64,000 nt of DNA, from positions 868,001 to 932,000 of the forward strand of contig NZ_CANLER010000001.1 in NCBI RefSeq assembly GCF_947489715.1, in the 5' to 3' direction. This DNA is from an uncultured Roseovarius sp. Its GTDB lineage: Bacteria; Pseudomonadota; Alphaproteobacteria; Rhodobacterales; Rhodobacteraceae. The notes beneath the pieces are model-generated. The model saw nothing but the letters and a program-made list of their open reading frames with translations. It was not told the DNA's origin and did not search any database. The translations under genes and the position numbers were made by a program. Below are positions 8,925 through 17,908 of this stretch, piece after piece (positions within the stretch are counted from its first letter, which is position 1; each line of letters begins with the position of its first letter).

Positions 8925-10229
8925 TCAGCGACCGATCACGATATCGGCGCGTAACCCGCCCAGTGTTTCACTGGTGCCCAGCCGCAATGTGCCGCCATGC
9001 ACCCGGGTGATATCGGCGGTGATCGCAAGCCCAAGGCCCACGCCGCTGCCCTTGTCCTGATTGCGCGCCGGGTCCAGCCGGGCAAAGGGCTTCAGTGCCT
9101 CTTCGCGCTGGTGCTCGGGGATGCCGGGGCCGTCATCCTCGACCCGGATGCGCAGGGTCTTGTCGGTCAGCAGAACCGACAACTCGGCCCGGGTGCCATA
9201 GCGCACCGCGTTGTTGATCAGGTTCTCGACCGCCCGGCGAATACCGCCTTCGCGCAAGGCGACCTTGCCGCTCCCTTCGGCACTGACAAGTGTGGCGTCG
9301 ATTTTGGCGCGGTCGCAATCCGCGACAATCTGCTTCATCAACTTGATCGGGTCGATCCGCTTGGGCTCCCCCTCATGGGCGCCGCGGGCAAAGGCGAGGA
9401 ATTCATCCAGCAGGCGTTCCATGTCCGCGACATCCCGCTGCATCAGGTCGACATCTTCATCGTCCAGCATCGACAGGCCCAGTTTCAGCCGCGTCAGCGG
9501 GGTGCGCAAATCATGGCTGACCCCCGACAGCATCAGCGTGCGCTGTTCGATCTGGCGTTCGATCCGCGCCCGCATGTCCAGAAAGGCATTACCGGCGGCG
9601 CGGACCTCGATCGCGCCCGCAGGCCGATAGACATCGTGACGGCCCCGGCCAAACGCCTCGGCCGCGCGGGCCAGACGGGTGATGGGCCGCAGCTGATTGC
9701 GCAGGTAGAGAAAGGCAATGACCGTCATCAAAACGCCAAAGACAGCCATGTAAACCAGCAATTGATGCGGGTTCGAGGCCGAAACTCGGCGGCGATCAAA
9801 GCTGAGCGCCATGGCCCCGTCCTGGGTTTCAAAGAACAGGCGCACGACCTTGTCATTCGGCAGTTCAATCGCCCTGACATTGGGCAGCAGACGGCTGAAT
9901 TCGCTGATCACCACGACCCCGGTGAAATCGTACCATCGCCGCTGATTGGCCTGGGGCATCTCGGACGCGGTGACATCATCGACGGCAATCTGCAGGACCG
10001 ACGCCATCTGCGCCCCCTGCCCGTTATCTGTCGATGCGTCATATTCCAGCAACAGGCTGACCTCGCGGCTGACGGCCTGTGTCATCTGCTTGGTGACCCC
10101 TTCGAAATGGCGCTGGATGAAGACGATCGAGATCACCAGCAGCAATGACGCCACCGGCAGGAGCAGGATCAGAATCGCCCGACCATAAAGACTGCGGGGC
10201 ATGTAGGGTTTGAGCCAGCGAAAGTTCAT
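8925..10229 (-). CDS. EnvZ-like sensor histidine kinase
   Basis: The 434-aa protein has transmembrane helices at about 17-38 and 158-175 enclosing a periplasmic sensor region. A HAMP linker (to about 230), a HisKA domain with the phosphorylated His at 239 in SGVSHDLRTPLTRL, and an HATPase domain with N box NLINNAVRYG and G boxes DDGPGIP and GSGVGLGLAI follow. Architecture and length match EnvZ/OmpR-type kinases. No response regulator gene lies next to it here, so its partner is unknown. It is divergent from the hydrolase gene at 10372. Confidence 0.88.
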   Translation of the reverse strand: MNFRWLKPYMPRSLYGRAILILLLPVASLLLVISIVFIQRHFEGVTKQMTQAVSREVSLLLEYDASTDNGQGAQMASVLQIAVDDVTASEMPQANQRRWYDFTGVVVISEFSRLLPNVRAIELPNDKVVRLFFETQDGAMALSFDRRRVSASNPHQLLVYMAVFGVLMTVIAFLYLRNQLRPITRLARAAEAFGRGRHDVYRPAGAIEVRAAGNAFLDMRARIERQIEQRTLMLSGVSHDLRTPLTRLKLGLSMLDDEDVDLMQRDVADMERLLDEFLAFARGAHEGEPKRIDPIKLMKQIVADCDRAKIDATLVSAEGSGKVALREGGIRRAVENLINNAVRYGTRAELSVLLTDKTLRIRVEDDGPGIPEHQREEALKPFARLDPARNQDKGSGVGLGLAITADITRVHGGTLRLGTSETLGGLRADIVIGR

Positions 10230-10371
10230 GTGCCAAACCTAGAGCGATGGATGGCGAAGCGAAACCATTTTCGCTGTGGACATCACGCAATTTCAGATGG
10301 TTAGAGTAGCTTGGCCATAACACCGCCAAAATTCCGGTATCGCGGTGGGCCGTTCTGCAAGGGAAAGACCG

Positions 10372-11283
10372 ATGGATACAGACCGTGATTTCAACCCGCC
10401 CGTCGGCATCGCCCAGGACGTCGGTGCGGGCGTGCGCCGCATTCTGGCCCCCAACCCATCGCCAATGACCTATCGCGGCACAAACACCTATCTGCTGGGC
10501 GAAAGACAGGTCGCAATCATTGACCCCGGCCCCGAGGACAGCACGCATCTGAAGGCCATTCTGACAGCGCTGCGCCCGGATCAACAGGTAACGCATATCC
10601 TGATCACCCATGCCCATCTGGACCATTCCCCGCTGGCGCAACGGCTCTCGCGCGAAACCGGTGCCCATGTCTATGCCTATGGCGCTGCCGATGCCGGTCG
10701 CAGTGAGGTCATGCAGCAGCTTGCCGATGGTGGCCTTGTCGGCGGGGGTGAGGGTGTGGATGCCGGGTTCTGCCCGGATGTCGGGCTGGATGATGGCGCG
10801 GTGATCGAAGGCGAGGGCTGGCGATTGACTGCCCACTGGACCCCCGGACATTTCGGCAATCACCTATGTTTTTCGATGGGCGGCACGGTCTTTTCCGGCG
10901 ATCTGGTGATGGGATGGGCCAGTTCGCTGGTGTCTCCACCCGACGGCGATCTGACCGATTTCATGGCGTCCTGCCGGAAGCTGCAAAAGCTGGGCGCGGC
11001 GGTCTTCCAGTCCGGCCACGGCGCGCCGATCACCGACCCTGCCGCGCGGCTGAACTGGCTGATCGAACACCGAACCGCGCGCGAGGCCTCGATCCTGGAA
11101 CATCTGGCACAGGGCCCCAGCACGGCGCAGAGCCTTGCGAAGACCATTTATACTGATACGCCATCCGCGCTGATCCCTGCCGCAACCCGTAATGTCTTGG
11201 CGCATCTTGTTGATCTTTATGGTAAAAACCGTGTCGCGCCAGTATCTGAACTGACCGCCGATACGCCCTTCTCACTGGTCTGA
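10372..11283 (+). CDS. Metallo-beta-lactamase fold hydrolase, LACTB2-like
   Basis: The 303-aa protein has the metal-binding motif THAHLDH (H80, H82, D84, H85), a second metal His in TPGHFGNH, and GDLVMGW with the bridging Asp. A C-terminal winged-helix-like segment holds YTDTPSALIPAATRNVLAHL. This order is typical of LACTB2-type hydrolases, a group that includes ribonucleases and thioesterases. The ATG at 10372 follows GGGAAAG; an upstream GTG at 10345 is possible. The substrate cannot be told from sequence. Confidence 0.88.
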   Translation: MDTDRDFNPPVGIAQDVGAGVRRILAPNPSPMTYRGTNTYLLGERQVAIIDPGPEDSTHLKAILTALRPDQQVTHILITHAHLDHSPLAQRLSRETGAHVYAYGAADAGRSEVMQQLADGGLVGGGEGVDAGFCPDVGLDDGAVIEGEGWRLTAHWTPGHFGNHLCFSMGGTVFSGDLVMGWASSLVSPPDGDLTDFMASCRKLQKLGAAVFQSGHGAPITDPAARLNWLIEHRTAREASILEHLAQGPSTAQSLAKTIYTDTPSALIPAATRNVLAHLVDLYGKNRVAPVSELTADTPFSLV

Positions 11284-11365
11284 CCGATAAAATGCAATCC
11301 GGCCAAAAAAGTGTCACATCCCCTCTGGACGGGGAGTATCGGGATTGCTATACGGGCCTCCGTGT

Positions 11366-11440
11366 TCCGGCGTAGCTCAGCGGTAGAGCAGTTGACTGTT
11401 AATCAATTGGTCGTAGGTTCGATCCCTACCGCCGGAGCCA
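11366..11440 (+). tRNA. tRNA-Asn(GTT)
   Basis: The 75-base cloverleaf has acceptor TCCGGCG with CGCCGGA, discriminator G, encoded CCA and the anticodon loop CTGTTAA (anticodon GTT). The 3' 49 bases are repeated at 32722-32770, so this gene is the attachment site of the element that follows. The gene itself is intact. Confidence 0.97.
11392..11440 (+). repeat. Left attachment repeat within tRNA-Asn
   Basis: These 49 bases, from the anticodon arm to the CCA end, are identical to 32722-32770 in direct orientation. Tyrosine integrases commonly recombine in the 3' half of tRNA genes, and the incoming copy keeps the tRNA functional. Confidence 0.95.
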
Positions 11441-11450
11441 GAAATTTCAA

Positions 11451-11480
11451 AGGCTTAGCATAATATGCTAAGCCTTTTTG
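11451..11480 (+). terminator. Element-borne terminator after tRNA-Asn
   Basis: AGGCTTAGCATA (11451-11462) is the exact complement of TATGCTAAGCCT (11464-11475), followed by a T tract. It lies on the element side of the junction and now ends the tRNA-Asn transcript. A different hairpin past the right repeat (32792-32815) is probably the original chromosomal terminator. Confidence 0.85.
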
Positions 11481-11488
11481 CTTTTCGT

Positions 11489-11519
11489 AGTCTCTTTTCA
11501 GTCTCTTTTTCTGTCTCTA
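11489..11519 (+). repeat. 11-bp direct repeats near left end, candidate integrase arm sites
   Basis: AGTCTCTTTTC, AGTCTCTTTTT and CTGTCTCTATT follow one another with an 11-base period. The same units occur at 32587-32608 just upstream of the integrase gene. Short repeats at both ends in one orientation are what arm-type binding sites of a tyrosine integrase look like; binding is inferred. Confidence 0.55.
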
Positions 11520-11569
11520 TTTGTGTTTTCTCGCTATTCGCTAAGATTAGGGGGCGTGTGATCTGAAGA

Positions 11570-11586
11570 GATATCGTGACCGCTAG
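11570..11586 (+). promoter_or_regulatory. Repeated element motif GATATSGTGMCCKCTAG, site 1
   Basis: GATATCGTGACCGCTAG lies 86 bases upstream of the YaaC-family ATG. Near-identical 17-base sites occur at 14718, 17735 (reverse), 17776 and 20206, all in intergenic parts of this element. It may be an operator for the element's XRE protein or a module-boundary sequence. Confidence 0.5.
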
Positions 11587-11671
11587 ACTCAATTGAGTTT
11601 CAATGTACTGCCTGTCCGACTAGAATTTCGTAACAGTGGATCATTATTAATATCGGTGTACTATCTATTCA

Positions 11672-12694
11672 ATGTCAGGAATTCCTCAAGAAACCGTACG
11701 TTTGCTTCGTCCCCTTGGTAGCGTTGATCTCGTCAAGAGAACATTCAATGAAATACATAATCTCACATTAAGTACCACTAGGGCAAAGCAAATTGTCGCA
11801 AGCTACCGTCAGGGGCAAGAGTATTTCAACAACGCTGCCAAATCTGACATTTCAGTTAAACCGTTGTTATTGTTTTATGGCATTTCAAATCTATCTCGCA
11901 GCCTAACGCTCATACTTACCGCCAGAGGTGGCGAAGAGACATTAAGCCCGTCACATGGTCTTTCCTGCGAAGGATGGTCAAATCTACTTGAAACCGACAT
12001 CGGGATCAGTCTGCCAAGACTTGCCGAACTTTCTGTAACTCGTTGCCGAGGGCTGTTCTCGTCATTGATGGAAAAAACCGAGAATACCGTCTTTTTACAC
12101 ACTCAAAGCAGTAAAACTGATTGGTCAGCCTCTTTTGATCCACCGAGTGCTGATATTGCTTTGAGCTTTTCAGACGTAACTTCAAGAATCCCTGACCTGA
12201 TGTCGGAGTACAAATTGTGGACAGGAAACCAATCACTGGTCATTTGTGTTCATGAAATCAGTGCCGTAAATGACCTAGTATCGTTCAAAGTAAACAATCA
12301 GACAAATATCGCTGAGATCTTTCAGTACGCAGGTGGCAAACTAAATATAAAGGATATCGGCAGGCAAAAACAGGTAGAAGCCGCCACCGACGACATCCCT
12401 CTATTTTTGAACTCATTCGTGCACCAATCCTTTGGAACAATTCCCAATTTGTTTGCGGTTTCTCCCACAAATGAAACAACAACTTACTCGCAGATATGCT
12501 TATCTTTTATGCTCTCGTATTTTCTCGGAATGTTGTGTCGTTACCACCCTTCTCATTGGATGGCATTAAGCCGCGATGGAATTTCAGACACTTCTTGGCC
12601 AATGATTGAGGCATCAATGGATTATCTAGAAATTGCGTATCCACGTATGGTTGCTGAATGCATCAACTATAAGGCTGAAAGAAACACCGCCTGA
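11672..12694 (+). CDS. YaaC-like family protein
   Basis: The 340-aa protein resembles the YaaC family of bacilli and scattered mobile elements. It has an early QEYFNNAAK segment, then KPLLLFYGISNLSRSLTL and a following SHGL, with C-terminal helices near SFMLSYFLGMLCRYHPSHW. The molecular function of YaaC is unknown. Base composition is distinctly AT-rich. The gene is convergent with an OLD-like nuclease gene 184 bases away; together they form the first cargo module of the element. A defence role is only a guess from context. Confidence 0.65.
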   Translation: MSGIPQETVRLLRPLGSVDLVKRTFNEIHNLTLSTTRAKQIVASYRQGQEYFNNAAKSDISVKPLLLFYGISNLSRSLTLILTARGGEETLSPSHGLSCEGWSNLLETDIGISLPRLAELSVTRCRGLFSSLMEKTENTVFLHTQSSKTDWSASFDPPSADIALSFSDVTSRIPDLMSEYKLWTGNQSLVICVHEISAVNDLVSFKVNNQTNIAEIFQYAGGKLNIKDIGRQKQVEAATDDIPLFLNSFVHQSFGTIPNLFAVSPTNETTTYSQICLSFMLSYFLGMLCRYHPSHWMALSRDGISDTSWPMIEASMDYLEIAYPRMVAECINYKAERNTA

Positions 12695-12878
12695 TAGAGA
12701 CCCGGCTAAATGTTTTGGATCTTCAAGTTGTACTTCCACAGTGGAACACCGGGTTTCTTCTTAGGTTTGATGGGAATTGGACCTGGTGGGGCGAGTAAGT
12801 GACGTTGGATGTGTTCGTCTTCTGCCGCCCACTGAATCTATCAAATTATAGCTGCTGTGTCTTAAGCTCCGACTAAAC

Positions 12879-14483
12879 TCAGTTGAATGCAAGTTCACTA
12901 CAACGATTTAGAGCGGCAAATACCTCTGGCATCTCTGCTTCAAACTGTTCGCGTGATATCTCAGACGCTACTTGGTTCGCATATTTTACCTTTTCGCGGG
13001 TCATCGCTTTTACTTCATCCTCACTCTTCGTCCATGGTTTAGGGTAACATTCTTCCAGTGAACAGCTCGGGAGTTCTAGTATCCGGCCCTCTGCGAACAA
13101 AAAGGGATATCCTTTCTGGAACAAAGCATATTTCTTTTCTTGAGAAGCATTTGGCTTGTCGATCAATACGACTACCTTATCCCGATAGACGGGATTCTCT
13201 GAATCCGTAAGAGGAACCAAGACCTTATGGACCGCCTTCATGCTTTCTTTTTGCTCATCAATATCACCACCACCAAACAACACTTTTAGACCCTTGAAAT
13301 CTTCTGAATAAAATCGCCGAATTACTGTAGTCAAAAACGCAAATTCGGACTTTCCTTCTACTATGAGAAAGTTTCGGGGTAGCAACAAATCAGCAGGGCT
13401 GCCGCCTAGTAGCTCAAAAATTACGTCTGCCAAACCTAGCTCATCGAGCTCACAGATGTTAGTAACGCCCTCTTCCTTATCGACCCTGAATACTTTCTGA
13501 TGGGCATCGCTATCAGAAACAAGAACTGACGAATGTGTATTCACCAGGACTTGGTCTGTGGAACATATATCCAAGAGAGCGTTTTTGAGAGCCCTTTGAG
13601 CCGAAGGGTGTAAATGCAACTCAGCCTCATCAATTAGAAATAGAAAAGTCCCTCCACCCAGCTGTATTCGCCTGTGATCTGCAAAGGCTTGGATAATCGA
13701 CAACATGATAGCTCTTTGCATACCGTCGCCCTTTGCGTCGGCACCCGTCTCAATGCCATCATTGATCGTAGTGTCAAAGCTCTTAAGCAGCTCCGTAAAT
13801 TGGGGAGGGTTCACCTTGAATTTAACACTCGTTCCGTCTGGAAATTGTTTTTGCAGATATACCTCTACTGCCGCTCCTAAGCGGTCTAATTCTGCACGCA
13901 CTTCAGATTCTTCGCCTTCAAATAAGACTGCGAATTGTTCTCTAAACTTTTTGTACTCTTCAGAAGATTCAATAATCGCGGTGAGTACACCCGACAACAT
14001 TGCCCCAATTGGATTTCTGTCTTTGTATTTTGCTACGTCATCTAGTCTAATCTTGGTGTTTACGTATTCTAGCCTAGGTAAAAATTCATTGATGGCTGTA
14101 TCTAAGCCTTGCGGATTAGGTTTTTCTTCACCGGAAACAATATATTTCCGTTTGTGATCGGTACTCGCCTTAACAACAGAGAATGAAGTCTGGTCACCAA
14201 GCAAATTTCTAATTTTTGTTTTTGCCGCATCTGTTGATAGTTTTTCGATGTCTTCGTCAACGACACCGGAAAACTCAATTTCAACGCGAATAACTTTGTC
14301 CGTTTCCTTCTTGAAGTACTCTTCCTCAGTCGACTTCTTTGCGTTGTAAAACCATTGAATTGCTTCGAAAAAATTTGTTTTGCCGTGATTGTTTTGTCCA
14401 ACAAATACACCAAACTCACTTGGTTCAACCTCAATATTTTCAATTGAACGGTAGTTTTCAACTTTTAATTTCGAAATACGCAT
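12879..14483 (-). CDS. OLD-family-like ATPase/TOPRIM nuclease
   Basis: The 534-aa protein starts with an SMC/RecF-like ATPase: Walker A GQNNHGKT at 29-36, and Walker B with signature FLFLIDEAELHLHP. A C-terminal TOPRIM-like domain follows, with LIVEGKSE (catalytic Glu) and VVVLIDKPN. OLD and GajA proteins of phage defence have this architecture. The TOPRIM DxD is IDKPN here, so the second Asp is not in the usual place. No UvrD-like helicase (GajB) is adjacent, which argues against a complete Gabija system. AT-rich, with an ATG start before an AT-rich promoter region. Confidence 0.82.
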   Translation of the reverse strand: MRISKLKVENYRSIENIEVEPSEFGVFVGQNNHGKTNFFEAIQWFYNAKKSTEEEYFKKETDKVIRVEIEFSGVVDEDIEKLSTDAAKTKIRNLLGDQTSFSVVKASTDHKRKYIVSGEEKPNPQGLDTAINEFLPRLEYVNTKIRLDDVAKYKDRNPIGAMLSGVLTAIIESSEEYKKFREQFAVLFEGEESEVRAELDRLGAAVEVYLQKQFPDGTSVKFKVNPPQFTELLKSFDTTINDGIETGADAKGDGMQRAIMLSIIQAFADHRRIQLGGGTFLFLIDEAELHLHPSAQRALKNALLDICSTDQVLVNTHSSVLVSDSDAHQKVFRVDKEEGVTNICELDELGLADVIFELLGGSPADLLLPRNFLIVEGKSEFAFLTTVIRRFYSEDFKGLKVLFGGGDIDEQKESMKAVHKVLVPLTDSENPVYRDKVVVLIDKPNASQEKKYALFQKGYPFLFAEGRILELPSCSLEECYPKPWTKSEDEVKAMTREKVKYANQVASEISREQFEAEMPEVFAALNRCSELAFN

Positions 14484-14821
14484 AACAATACACTCTTAGC
14501 GGCAGATTCAGCCTACCCTATGACGATATTGGGTCAAGCTATGCCTTACCATCTGAACAAGAACACATTCGAATGACTCAATTTATGGTGTTTTTCATAA
14601 TACAGAAAATCACCTACCCAAATGTCATTTAATAATGCGAGCCGATATTCAGTTGTTGCCCTGATACCTTTCCAGCAAGTCAAACAATGGCTGAATTAGC
14701 TGCATATCAGTTGGGATGATATCGTGACCGTTTCGGCCCCTATCTCGCTCATGTGCACCACCCAGGAGGGAATGTAGCGAGGAGAGTTCGATCTTTGCCA
14801 AGGGTTGGGTCAACATCGGGG
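14484..14821. other. Intergenic region between recombinase and OLD-like gene
   Basis: These 338 bases carry the presumed OLD-like gene promoter near 14484-14600, a copy of the element motif at 14718-14734, and one arm of a long inverted repeat. A reading of 55 codons (14649-14816, minus) starts six bases after the recombinase stop. It lacks a well-placed ribosome site and recognisable features, so it is not called as a gene. Confidence 0.5.
14718..14734 (+). promoter_or_regulatory. Repeated element motif, site 2
   Basis: GATATCGTGACCGTTTC matches the first 13 bases of site 1 exactly, in the same orientation. Sites 1 and 2 bracket the YaaC/OLD cargo, so this copy could mark a module boundary instead of a promoter operator. 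Confidence 0.4.
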
Positions 14822-14836
14822 TCAAAGATCGAACTC
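14784..14836. repeat. 14-bp perfect inverted repeat spanning the recombinase stop
   Basis: GAGTTCGATCTTTG (14784-14797) and CAAAGATCGAACTC (14823-14836) are perfect complements 25 bases apart. The right arm contains the last codons of the serine recombinase. There is no T tract, so this is not a standard terminator. It could be an mRNA 3' stem or a recombination-related site. Confidence 0.7.
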
Positions 14837-16309
14837 CCGAATTACATTCGCAATTTGTTCTTTGGTTCGAGTTCTGTCCTGGTCTGGGGGACCACATAAG
14901 ACACTGATGGCCCATTGCGTATCAGTAAGCCATTTCTGCGGTGTCAGATAAAGGTTTTTGCCGGTGAGTATCCGGTTCGAGAACAGTATTTTGGTCAGTC
15001 GTCGCTTTTTCTGCGAATCCGCCATTTGGTAAAGCAGGGCAACGTGTTTTGCCAGTTCGAGAAAATTTCGTGCTAGTCGCTCATCGGTAGCAATATCACC
15101 TATTTGGGTGCGAGATTGCTCCAAAGCCTGCCGGTCACTCAAGAGCCGTTCCTTTCGTTCCGCAAAGACTTCCTTGTCGATCAAGCCGTCCAGCAACGCA
15201 TCCGTCAGTTGTTCTTGCCGCTGTGCCAGGTTGGTCAGTTGCAGATCAATCGCCTGCAAATCTCCTGCTCTTGAACGTCGCCGCAACCAGCGTTTTATCG
15301 CAACCTGCAATCGCCGGTGGTCAGCATCATTTATCTGCACCGATACCAAAGTGGCTCCAATCTCTGCTTCGAGCTGATCTTGGCGAATGGTGTTAGTTGG
15401 ACAGTCACGGGTGTGGCACCGCATATAGACGTGCCCTTTCTGAAGTTCGCCGCAGAGTGACCGCTGGCAGCCACCGCACTTGATCAAGCGACGGAAGGAG
15501 TGGTTGTGGGTGGTGCGTTTCTTGATCTGTTTATTGGATTTGAATTTTTGCACACAATCAAACAACGCCTGTTCGATGATCGGCTCATGAATACCATCAT
15601 AGGCTCGGCCTGTCCGTTTGAGGACAATCTTGCCGTGATAAAATGGATTATTAAGCAGGTTTTCGAGACACCCCATGGTGATCAGCTTGCCGCTGGTGTT
15701 CATAAAACCACGGCGGTGCAGCTCCTCCAACAACGAGCGAAAAGAGTGTTGCTGGCTAGCATACAATTCAAACGCCTGTCTCACAAACGGTGCCCGCATC
15801 GGGTCAAGCACCTTAGGTTTCCCTGGGCCTTGATCCAAATACCCAATCGGTGCTTTGAAGGGATAGAGTCCCTGTTTCAATCGACCTTCAATTCCTTTGA
15901 TACACTCTTCCCGCAGGTTTCGTACGTAATCGGCGGCAATGACCGCTTGAATGTCAGCAGTGAGGCGTCCGCCTCGGGAATTCATATCCAGGCTTTCGTG
16001 TGCGAACCGCACATCAACTCCACTATCGATTAGCTCCCCGACCATAGCCCAATCCGAAAAATTTCGAGCCGAACGGTCAATTTTGTGAACGATTAACCCG
16101 GCGGCTGTGCCTCGTCGCAGAGCAGCGACGGTACTGTTGAAAACGGGACGCCCTCGCTTAGCAGCGGTTTCCTTTTCCTCAAACCAGGCGGTGATGGTGA
16201 GGCTATGTTTGGCGGCGTAAGCAGCAATAGCATCCCGTTGGGCATCAAGTGAAACACCATCTCCCTGCTTGACGGTACTCACCCGAGTGTATGCAAAGTA
16301 CTTTGTCAT
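14822..16309 (-). CDS. Large serine recombinase
   Basis: The 495-aa protein has an N-terminal resolvase catalytic domain with YTRVSTVKQGDGVSLDAQR (catalytic Ser11) and the Arg residues of KIDRSARN. A recombinase domain follows (FELYASQQHSFRSLLEELHRRG), then a zinc-ribbon with CGGCQRSLCG and CHTRDC, and a coiled-coil tail. This is the large-serine-recombinase layout. It is the last gene of an operon with the ATPase at 17701 and a 54-aa protein. Its presence beside a tyrosine integrase is unusual; it may act in internal rearrangement or be left from another insertion. Confidence 0.92.
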   Translation of the reverse strand: MTKYFAYTRVSTVKQGDGVSLDAQRDAIAAYAAKHSLTITAWFEEKETAAKRGRPVFNSTVAALRRGTAAGLIVHKIDRSARNFSDWAMVGELIDSGVDVRFAHESLDMNSRGGRLTADIQAVIAADYVRNLREECIKGIEGRLKQGLYPFKAPIGYLDQGPGKPKVLDPMRAPFVRQAFELYASQQHSFRSLLEELHRRGFMNTSGKLITMGCLENLLNNPFYHGKIVLKRTGRAYDGIHEPIIEQALFDCVQKFKSNKQIKKRTTHNHSFRRLIKCGGCQRSLCGELQKGHVYMRCHTRDCPTNTIRQDQLEAEIGATLVSVQINDADHRRLQVAIKRWLRRRSRAGDLQAIDLQLTNLAQRQEQLTDALLDGLIDKEVFAERKERLLSDRQALEQSRTQIGDIATDERLARNFLELAKHVALLYQMADSQKKRRLTKILFSNRILTGKNLYLTPQKWLTDTQWAISVLCGPPDQDRTRTKEQIANVIREFDL

Positions 16310-16319
16310 TTTGAAAAGG

Positions 16320-16484
16320 TTAGCTGTCTTCGGACTCTAACAAATCCTCAGAATTTGACGAATCGTCCGGCCACAACCAAGTACCGTTGTCGAGCAGTTC
16401 GAGATAGAACTCCTGACAAATCCGCAGGTATTCGTTGAATGCCTCTTCGGACATGCGGGGTGGGAATTCGTCTGGCCGGTTCAT
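16320..16484 (-). CDS. Small acidic protein, hypothetical
   Basis: The 54-aa protein MNRPDEFPPR... is rich in Asp and Glu at its C-terminus and has no membrane segment. Its ATG shares the last A of the preceding gene's TAA stop (TAATG), and the recombinase starts 10 bases after its stop, so it is translationally coupled in the middle of an operon. No family is recognised. It could be a small accessory factor for either neighbour. Confidence 0.6.
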   Translation of the reverse strand: MNRPDEFPPRMSEEAFNEYLRICQEFYLELLDNGTWLWPDDSSNSEDLLESEDS

Positions 16485-17701
16485 TATCCGATTATATGAA
16501 TGTGGTGTTGTCCTGCATAGCGGCCACCATATCTCCCAGACCGATACCAAGGCATCATGCTAGCGGAGAAGGGCTTGGACTTGGTGCCATCTACCATCAG
16601 CCGCACAAATGCTCGGTGGTTTGGCAGATTGGTCAGATCGTTGGTGCCAAACGTGCCCAGTTCTGTTTGCAGTATTGGAGCGTCACGGGCACCAACCCGG
16701 AACATGATCTGCGTCCCCACATTGCCCAGAATAGCCTCAAAAACGGCACGCTCGGATTGAGCTATGTGTTGGTGGGCCAAGGAAAGGCCCAGACCATACT
16801 TGCGGGCCTCAGACAAAAGCGAGGCAAAGGCGGTTGTGGTGAAATTGGGAAACTCATCAACGTGCAGGAAAAACGGTTTGCGGGCTAGTTCCGGCAAGCT
16901 ATGGCGAGAGAAGGCAGCGTGCATGATGGTCGACACCAACAGGCCCCCCAGCACGTTGCTGATATCCGTCCCCAGTCGTCCCTTCGCCAAATTCACAATC
17001 AGCGGTCTGCCGGTATCCATCAACTGTCGGAACTTGAGCGGGGTCTGTGGCGTGCAGACCGCTTGGCGTACCACCGGGTGAGCCAGAAAAGCCCCTAGCT
17101 TGTTGGCAATTGGTGCCACGCCATCAGCCGCATTTTGGTAGTTCATGTTCTCAAATTCGTGCTTCCAAAAGAACAGTGATTGTGGATCGGTGAGACGTTC
17201 GATGATCTGCTTGCGGAACGATTTCCAGACAAACAGCTTCACGATGTCTCGCAGATCAGCCTGCGGCTGCTCTAACAACGCCAGAATGGCATACCGCAGC
17301 AAGTGTTCCATCCGAGCACCCCAGGCCTCAGGCCATTGCTTTTTGAGGGTGTCTATCAGGGCCGAGGCGATGAGAGGCCTGAATTGAGCGGATACCGGCG
17401 TCAGCGGGTTATATCCAAACCGACTGTCTGCATCAGCCACGTCCCAGTATAGGTGTGGTGTTTCAATTGACTGGTGAAGTCGCAACGCCAAATCGCCATG
17501 CGGATCAATCAGACAAAAGCCGTTGCCATGGACAGCATCTTGCATCGCCAGGTTGCCCAAGAGCGTCGATTTGCCGGTTCCTGTCTGGCCGACGATATAC
17601 AGGTGCAACAGTCGATCTGACAATCTGATCCCAAAGGGTGTCGGGTCGCTATAGCGGTGGAAGGCCAGCCCAAGAGTGCTGGTATTGGGCTGGGTACGCA
17701 T
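16484..17701 (-). CDS. VirD4/TraD-like DNA-translocating ATPase, short form
   Basis: The 405-aa protein is an AAA-type translocase with Walker A GQTGTGKST (38-46), LIDPHGDLA just after, and Walker B FFLHVDEFPNF. A late LAHQHIAQ motif with downstream Arg-rich segment matches type IV coupling-protein and HerA/FtsK ATPases. It lacks the N-terminal membrane helices of full VirD4, so it may work in the cytoplasm or with a membrane partner. It heads the operon with the 54-aa protein and recombinase. A second, longer ATPase of this class is at 23760. Confidence 0.85.
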   Translation of the reverse strand: MRTQPNTSTLGLAFHRYSDPTPFGIRLSDRLLHLYIVGQTGTGKSTLLGNLAMQDAVHGNGFCLIDPHGDLALRLHQSIETPHLYWDVADADSRFGYNPLTPVSAQFRPLIASALIDTLKKQWPEAWGARMEHLLRYAILALLEQPQADLRDIVKLFVWKSFRKQIIERLTDPQSLFFWKHEFENMNYQNAADGVAPIANKLGAFLAHPVVRQAVCTPQTPLKFRQLMDTGRPLIVNLAKGRLGTDISNVLGGLLVSTIMHAAFSRHSLPELARKPFFLHVDEFPNFTTTAFASLLSEARKYGLGLSLAHQHIAQSERAVFEAILGNVGTQIMFRVGARDAPILQTELGTFGTNDLTNLPNHRAFVRLMVDGTKSKPFSASMMPWYRSGRYGGRYAGQHHIHIIG

Positions 17702-17734
17702 ATCCTCCAGTCTCGCCCGATCATTCGTGAGCCG

Positions 17735-17751
17735 CTAGCGGTCACGATAAC
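17735..17751 (-). promoter_or_regulatory. Repeated element motif, site 3
   Basis: On the minus strand this reads GTTATCGTGACCGCTAG, one mismatch from site 1. It is 34 bases upstream of the coupling ATPase ATG and points toward it, the place expected for a promoter operator. Site 4 lies 25 bases away in the opposite orientation. Confidence 0.5.
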
Positions 17752-17775
17752 GCCACAGACGATATCAGCTGTGGT

Positions 17776-17792
17776 GATATGGTGCCCTCTAG
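17776..17792 (+). promoter_or_regulatory. Repeated element motif, site 4
   Basis: GATATGGTGCCCTCTAG faces the DUF3768 gene (ATG at 17909). A 22-base inverted repeat with CCACAG and CTGTGG arms (17753-17774) lies between this site and site 3. The divergent intergenic region therefore has paired motif copies for both transcription units. Confidence 0.45.
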
Positions 17793-17908
17793 TGACCCCA
17801 CTTGAGTTTTGCCATTCTAGACCAAGACCCGTTCTTTCCCGCTTCGCCTTTCGGCGGGTTCGCCTGAGCAATGATGCTCGGACGCACCCAATCGAAAGGA
17901 GATCGAAT

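Noticed and set aside
12879..14483. Complete Gabija system
   Set aside because: The nuclease resembles GajA, but no UvrD-like GajB gene lies on either side.
14649..14816. 55-codon reading after the serine recombinase
   Set aside because: No ribosome site at workable distance, overlaps an inverted repeat arm and shows no recognisable protein pattern.
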